This document shows, one piece after another, positions 58,771 through 64,000 of a DNA stretch of 64,000 nucleotides (within the stretch, counting starts at the first letter, position 1; each line of letters opens with the position of its first letter). Source of the DNA: Rhynchospora pubera (lineage: Eukaryota > Streptophyta > Magnoliopsida > Poales > Cyperaceae); NCBI GenBank assembly GCA_028095005.1, contig CM051462.1, positions 85,695,846 through 85,759,845 of the forward strand, in the 5' to 3' direction. The notes under the pieces are model-generated. The model did no database searches. It was not told the DNA's origin and saw only the letters and a program-made list of their open reading frames with translations. The position numbers were made by a program, and so were the translations under genes.

Positions 58771-59355
58771 TCAGTATCCCTCCAGGTACATGATGTCTCT
58801 AAGTTTCCTACTCAAAAAGGAATAAGGAATTACAATAAAAGCAATGCAGAAAGAGAATTTTAAAGGTCCCAAAACACTTGACATTTTCACTGTTGCCTTC
58901 ATGCAATAATGATCGGATTGCAACTCTGGTGACGTGGCAATTAATGATCGGATGTACAAAATTCTCATTAGGAAAACAAGCATTGTGTTCAATAGTTTCC
59001 TCAGCTCCATTTTACAGATAAATGAATCAAATAGCATCTCTGATTTCAGAAAGTATTTCATGCTCCCTTGCAGCGCTAGCTTTAGACTGCAGCCAAAACC
59101 TACACAAGGACATTCCTTTTTCAGATGATTACCGCAAGACACGGCGACACTCCAGAAAAGACAGATTGATTGAGGGGGTGGAGGCGAGACGGAGGCCCTA
59201 GATTTCGAAGGGGCGGATTCGAGAGGAAGACTCAGAGGAGGTGGAAGCGAGAAACACTGAGAGCCGAGGACAGATGGAGTGGGAGAGAGGCGGACTACCG
59301 TGAGTCTGAGAAAGTGCGCTGGTGCGAGAAGGCGTGGTATGGAGCACCTCTTCAT
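58771..59355 (-). pseudogene. Possible captured gene fragment in the Helitron
   Basis: A 194-codon frame in the same orientation as the Helitron. The first ~75 residues come from CT-rich DNA (Pro/Ser/Leu-rich, chloroplast-transit-like in composition: SLPPPLSLPLESAPSKSRAS). The remainder has CMKATVKMSSVLGPLKFSFC and two hydrophobic stretches. I recognise no family. The composition shift at about 59050-59400 against AT-rich surroundings suggests acquired exon or 5'-leader DNA. It could equally be a chance frame. Confidence 0.3.
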
Positions 59356-59829
59356 TCCTTTTCTCGTTGTCGTGCCTCTCTGAGAGCAAACCTATTTTAA
59401 ACACAAGTGAAAAATTCAAAAATGATTTATTAGAGGAAGTTGTGAAAGGGAATAGGAGAATATTCTAATTTCAAAATTGAATTGAAACACTGCAAATATG
59501 TCGGCAACATATTTGATATTTTGTATAAAGGAAAGAATCGATTCGCAACATATTTGATATCATTATTTTGTATAAAGGAAAGAATCGAACTTGCGTCCTC
59601 AGCGTGACGATCAAGCACTGGTTGCTAGTATCTTCCGATCTAATGAAAACTGAAGAGACAAATAACTCTTCGTTCTGTCGTATAATCTGGACCACTTATC
59701 AAGTTTCTGTTTTAACAATCAATAGTATAGATTACAAAATAAAAAACAATCAATGGTGTAGATTGTTCAGATCAAGGTTGTATCCTAAGATGTTACATCC
59801 TTCCATTGATGCTTTTAATATAGTAGAGA

Positions 59830-60890
59830 TATATATATATATATTTCTGTAATAGCATAAGCACGGACCCAAAAACCAATAAAATTTCAGAGCTGCACAG
59901 TGTTAAAATTAGGTCCCTGTTGAGTGTTGATATATAAGATTCGTCACCGTTCTCTATGCAAAAATATAGTATATATATTTTTTTCTCTGATCTAAACAAG
60001 ATAGACTTTATATATATATTTGAGTTGTCAGATTCTCGCTTGTTCTCATCTATTTGTCTAGTAGCACCCGTAGATCATTTTATTCTTACCTGGGTACGTA
60101 CATGGTACAACAGCATTCTAAATTTTATATCAAATAATAAATGACGCGTTATTTGTGTATGCTTATATGCTATTCTATATTAAAAATCTTTAGAACCAAG
60201 GGAATAAATCTATAATAATTTATTCGACATCAGCTTACTACAACTGGATCGTATGGTCACTAGCTCGTTTTCAGCTATAGTTACTTCCCAGGTGAGAAGC
60301 TTAATTAGCTATGCAAAATTTTACTAAAATTATTATTATTTTTTGAAGGTCACTAGTGAACTCTTGTTTTGTTTCAACAAAATAAATTTTTTTATATTTA
60401 GTTATATTAGTAATATTATTAAAGTGATGGAGTCATTCTAAGAGCTGTCAACTTAAAAGGAACTAATTATATTGAAAAAAATACATATACTAATAAAAGA
60501 TATAACCATATGCTAGCTGGAAATTTCAGCTTATTTTTGTACATCATTATATTCAATTGATAACAATAAGAGTGGTCTTTCGGCAAACTTCATTTAAAAG
60601 TATTATTGTGGCTAAATGCGCGCAATACTTTTATTCTGAAAAGGATCTTTTTTAATGATGTGGTTACGAAATGTTTTTGCTTTCTTAGATGTTGCTGATA
60701 TAAACTCAAATTCACAATAATGTCAACAATTCATAGGGTTAAATCGAAAAGTAATGAATAATATAATTGGAATTAAATTAAGCATAGTTATTTACAAGGA
60801 CCACGTATACTAAACTTCACTTATCAAATTTTTGTTACTAATTAGTGGCTAATATGTAGACATGTTCCTTATCTTTCATTCATTCCAGCG
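59830..60890. other. AT-rich intergenic sequence
   Basis: Starts with the right part of the TA tract interrupted by the Helitron. No gene is visible. Confidence 0.45.
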
Positions 60891-60900
60891 TCTACCTCAC

Positions 60901-61089
60901 GTCAAACGAAATCCTCTGGACATCTGTCCAGACTCCAGAGTGGACATCTCATCCTGACCGTCAGCTCTAGATCGGATGGCCTCTTTTTTTCCCCGGATTG
61001 TAAGGTCCGAAAAAAATTAACCGTCGAGATTAGATTGGACGGTCATGATGAGATGTCCAGAGTGGACAGCTCTCCAGAGGATACTGATC
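60901..61089. mobile_element. Mutator-type MITE, copy D, in the bHLH promoter
   Basis: A 189-bp element flanked by the direct repeat CTACCTCAC (60892-60900 and 61090-61098; identity extends to 11 bp). The imperfect inverted ends share ATCCTCTGGA, CTGTCCA and GTGGACATCTCATC blocks. The core GATCGGATGGCCTC...CCGTCGAGATTAGATTGGACGG is similar in style to copies A-C and E but is not the same subfamily. It ends 233 bp before the bHLH start codon. Confidence 0.75.
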
Positions 61090-61322
61090 CTACCTCACGT
61101 GGCTTTCTACCCGGTGTTTGTTTTTTAGCAAAGCCTTTACAAAAACCCTCAATACTTCATCACCTTCTCTTCTTGTCCCTCTTCTGTCTCCATAGAGCAA
61201 AAGTAAAAAAGGAACCTTTTTCTTTATATTTTGCTCTCTTTGTCCTTTCAATGAAAGCTCAGTACCCTTTTTCCTTGAAATAGCTGCCATTAGATACTTC
61301 TCCGGTTCTCCCACACAAAGAC

Positions 61323-63053
61323 ATGGCTTTGGAGGCAGTAGTCTTTCCCCGAGACTTCTTAGATTGCAAAATGAAAAAATGCAGCTACAACTACGACCCC
61401 AGTGCACAATCACAAGAGAAAAATATAGATGGATCGGCTTCTTGCTCTTCTAATGTCAAAATCAGAGATTATGCTGAGTTGTCGGGTCAGGCGGCCGTAG
61501 TGGAGTCGGGAAAGAGGAAGAGAAGGAGAGTGAAGAGTGTGAAGAACAAAGAGGAGGTTGAGAGCCAGAGAATGACACACATTGCTGTCGAACGCAACCG
61601 ACGGAGGCTGATGAATGAGTACCTTGCCATCCTGCGGTCCCTGATGCCGGCCTCATATGCTCAAAGGGTCAGACTATTGATTTTCTTTTTTGTTATAGGA
61701 TTATAATTATCACTTAACAATGTTCTCTTTATTATGAGTTAATATTATGGTGCTGTATTGGTGTCACTGATTACAAGAAGAAAATACAGAACTAGGTTGA
61801 GTAGCTCAGGACTTGACATCAGTATTATATAATTACCAAGGTTTATCGATTTCTATAATATTTAAAATTGTAGTTTCCTCGTTTCTTTAGAAAAAGGAAA
61901 AAGTAGTATATTGTCCTATTATTCTGATATTTTCAATTAATATTAAATTATTAATTCATCTCCAGTTGTCAGAAAAACATAAAAAAGGTTCGTCTCCCAA
62001 AAGATATTTTTCCTTTTTCTTGTTTTGAAACCAGGAGGCAATGTCCTTTGGTTTCTAATCTCGGAAAAAATCCAGCAGATCGAGTACATGACTCTGAAGT
62101 CTGAGTTCTGCACTAGGCACGACTAGCATGCAGTGCACTAAAAAGAAGAACCTTTTTCTTATACATTAATGCCAGAATTAATTTTACAAAAAATACCTAC
62201 TCAATTTTATGAAAAAAGGATGAAGTGATAAGCTAAAAGCCTAAAACAATTATCTGCGAACTCTCTAATTAAAACCAAAAAAAAAATCTATGGCAGGGAG
62301 ATCAGGCATCTATTGTTGGCGGTGCGATAAACTTTGTCAAGGAACTCGAACAACAGGTGCAATCGTTGGAAGCAAGTAAACGAACCAAAGATGGCATAAC
62401 CGATTCTCCACCTTTCTCAGATTTCTTCAAATTCCCTCAGTACACTTGCATTAACAGACAACTAGTTGCTCCTAATAATGGGAGTTCAAGTGATTCGGTC
62501 GCAGATATTGAGGTGACAATGGTGGAGAGCCATGCAAACGTGAGAGTTCTTTCAAGGCGCCGGCCAAAGCAGCTAGTAAAGATGCTGATGGGTTTGCAGA
62601 GTCTTCGGTTAACGACACTGCACCTTAATCTTACGACCACTGTCGATCAGATGGTTCTTTACTGTTTCAGTCTTAAGGTAAATATATACCATATATCATT
62701 AAAATTTTACGTAAGCATAATTAATTGTTTAAATTAATAACAATACAGTTGATGTGTTTCAATCCTTGTCATAAAACTTTCATTAATGATCTGTCACTCC
62801 TATTGTATATTAATTATTGACATGGAGGATTTATTATTGCAATGACTATATATGTAATTATGTATTATCAAAATGATTAATGCACGGGTACTTAGCTATA
62901 CTAAATCGTTGAGCTTTGACATTTTGCATTAATTTGTGCATTCTTCTCTGAATGTAGGTTGAAGATGATTCCCTGCTCTCATCGGTTGATGATATTGCGA
63001 CTGCTATGCATCAAATGATTCGAATGATTGACAAAGAATGTAGTTGTACCTGA
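61323..63053 (+). CDS. bHLH transcription factor (bHLH94/96-like), three exons
   Basis: Exons 61323-61667, 62297-62677 and 62958-63053, all phase 0 with GT/AG introns (629 and 280 bp), give a 273-aa protein. It begins MALEAVVFPRDFL, as in the bHLH94/96/71 group. A basic stretch (GKRKRRRVK, about 63-71) precedes the bHLH domain at about 80-140 (SQRMTHIAVERNRRRLMNEY, then LAILRSLMPASYAQR joined to GDQASIVGGAINFVKELEQQ). H86, E90 and R94 are the residues that read E-box/G-box DNA. The first intron splits the domain between R115 and G116. The C-terminal third (about 195-270, DIEVTMVESHANVRVLSRRR onward) is an ACT-like dimerisation domain, broken by the second intron. The group is related to the stomatal regulators SPCH, MUTE and FAMA, but its own roles vary. 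A MITE lies in the promoter and another lies downstream. Confidence 0.93.
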
Positions 63054-63495
63054 TTTGGTGTTATGTGAAGGAGTATCAAAACCCTGGTGAAGTAGTTCAA
63101 CATGTCATGTAGATATTTTGAAACGAAAATGAGTTGCATGCTCATTTATCCTAGATAAAATTAATATTTCAACTGATGGTGTAAATAACTTAAATGGAAA
63201 TGAGTCGCATGCTTTTATCCTAGTTTTTTTTTTCTTTTAATTTTTTTTAACAGATTTCTGCATGATAATTAAGATTTTACTTTCCTAGCTATATATCCAA
63301 CATGAATTGGATTATGAAGGCAACAAAAATTGGACGCTCAATTTCCATTTCATATAAGAAAATAAAAATTTTGTTGTCATGCAAGCGAAATGAGTCTGTC
63401 CTCTGGAGATAATGTGAAATGGCAGGGCCAGGGTGTACAGAAGCGTAGAGCTGTAAAAAGGTTCAAGAAAGGCTATATAATGGAGGATAAATCTC

Positions 63496-63676
63496 GAATC
63501 CCCATCCGCTCCCGCACGGGACCGTCCAACGCAGCCTACGAACCGTCCGATGTGATCTGGACAGTTCGGGCCTATCAATCTAGTTACATGCACGGAGCTC
63601 TCTTTGCCATTGAGATTAAATCAGATGGCTCTGATTCCCGCGCTGCACGGTCCCGCGCGGGACTGGATTTCATTTC
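63496..63676 (+). mobile_element. Mutator-type MITE, copy E, downstream of the bHLH gene
   Basis: A 181-bp element flanked by the perfect 9-bp duplication ATAAATCTC (63487-63495 and 63677-63685). The inverted ends share CCGC(A/G)TCCCGC and GCGGGACCGT blocks. The core GGGCCTATCAATCTAGTTAC then ATGCACGGAGCTC matches copy C. It lies 443 bp past the bHLH stop codon. Confidence 0.85.
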
Positions 63677-63685
63677 ATAAATCTC

Positions 63686-64000
63686 TGCTGCAGTGCTGCT
63701 TTTCTGCTGGCTTCCCAAAAGCAGAAATGCAAGATTTTGCTCCTTTTAATCTGTCCAATTGATCCATTTACATATACATAATTACATACATACACGCATG
63801 CACAATCAATAAAAAGAAGAAATTTGTTTTTCATTTAACCTAAATCTTGTGCTATCTAAATTTTCAGAAGCATTTTTGTTCAATAATATATCTCCATCCC
63901 ATGACGCCTCAGAGATAATTATGAATGAATAACAAAGTCTCTTTTCATGAACGGCCTTTTGAGATAGATGCTTTCTTTTTCGTGATTTTTGCGTTATTTA
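63686..64000. other. Intergenic sequence
   Basis: No gene or repeat is visible before the window ends. Confidence 0.4.

Larger units (their letters stand above)
57992..59829 (-). mobile_element. Non-autonomous Helitron, 1838 bp, inside a TA microsatellite
   Basis: On the minus strand the 5' end is TCTCTACTATATTAAAAG, a canonical Helitron start, preceded by host A. The 3' end is a GCCCAC...GTGGGC hairpin (58003-58021), then a short spacer and CTAG, followed by host T. TA repeats flank both ends (57959-57991 and 59830-59843), as expected for insertion between A and T without target duplication. No Rep/helicase frame is present. The interior is partly G/C-rich and carries a 194-codon minus-strand frame (see 58771-59355), so it may have captured gene sequence. 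Confidence 0.88.

Overview
The window is nuclear DNA of a flowering plant. The evidence is spliced genes with GT/AG introns, plant-only families (an ATL RING-H2 ubiquitin ligase, a bHLH94/96-type transcription factor, a plant mobile domain gene), a Ty1/copia element primed by initiator tRNA-Met, and many MITEs. It is AT-rich, intergenic and repeat-dense. The lineage cannot be fixed from the sequence alone.

Only two host genes look intact. An intronless ATL E3 ligase lies at 9204-10445 (minus). A three-exon bHLH gene lies at 61323-63053 (plus; exons 61323-61667, 62297-62677, 62958-63053). A small ORF at 45094-45363 is a weak third candidate.

Most of the remaining structure is transposable elements whose ends and target-site duplications (TSDs) can be read directly. 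(1) A 3.17-kb Mutator-like element at 5189-8362 has perfect 53-bp inverted repeats and a 9-bp TSD, and carries a broken four-exon plant-mobile-domain gene. (2) A hAT-like element with ATCCGT-rich ends (13838-14979) sits inside the arm of a hairpin MITE. (3) A full-length, young, apparently coding-competent Ty1/copia element occupies 16231-26115: 1762-bp LTRs, TSD CAGAG, one 1383-aa Gag-Pol ORF. (4) 30.1-35.3 kb is retroelement-like noncoding sequence with a three-level tandem repeat. (5) 38.6-43.3 kb is a cluster of ~400-bp hairpin MITEs inserted in TA microsatellites, one of them split by a second MITE. (6) A hAT MITE (47891-48071), a CACTA-type element (50377-51606) and a nested PIF/Harbinger-like MITE (53450-54058) follow. 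(7) At 55.9-59.8 kb a Mutator-like element with ~250-bp inverted repeats, a hairpin MITE, another MITE and a 1.84-kb Helitron lie almost end to end.

A family of ~180-194-bp Mutator-type MITEs with GC-rich ends and 9-bp TSDs lies close to both host genes: just upstream of the ATL TATA box, and downstream of the bHLH gene. A related element lies in the bHLH promoter. These may affect regulation. I see no tRNA, rRNA or CRISPR array.
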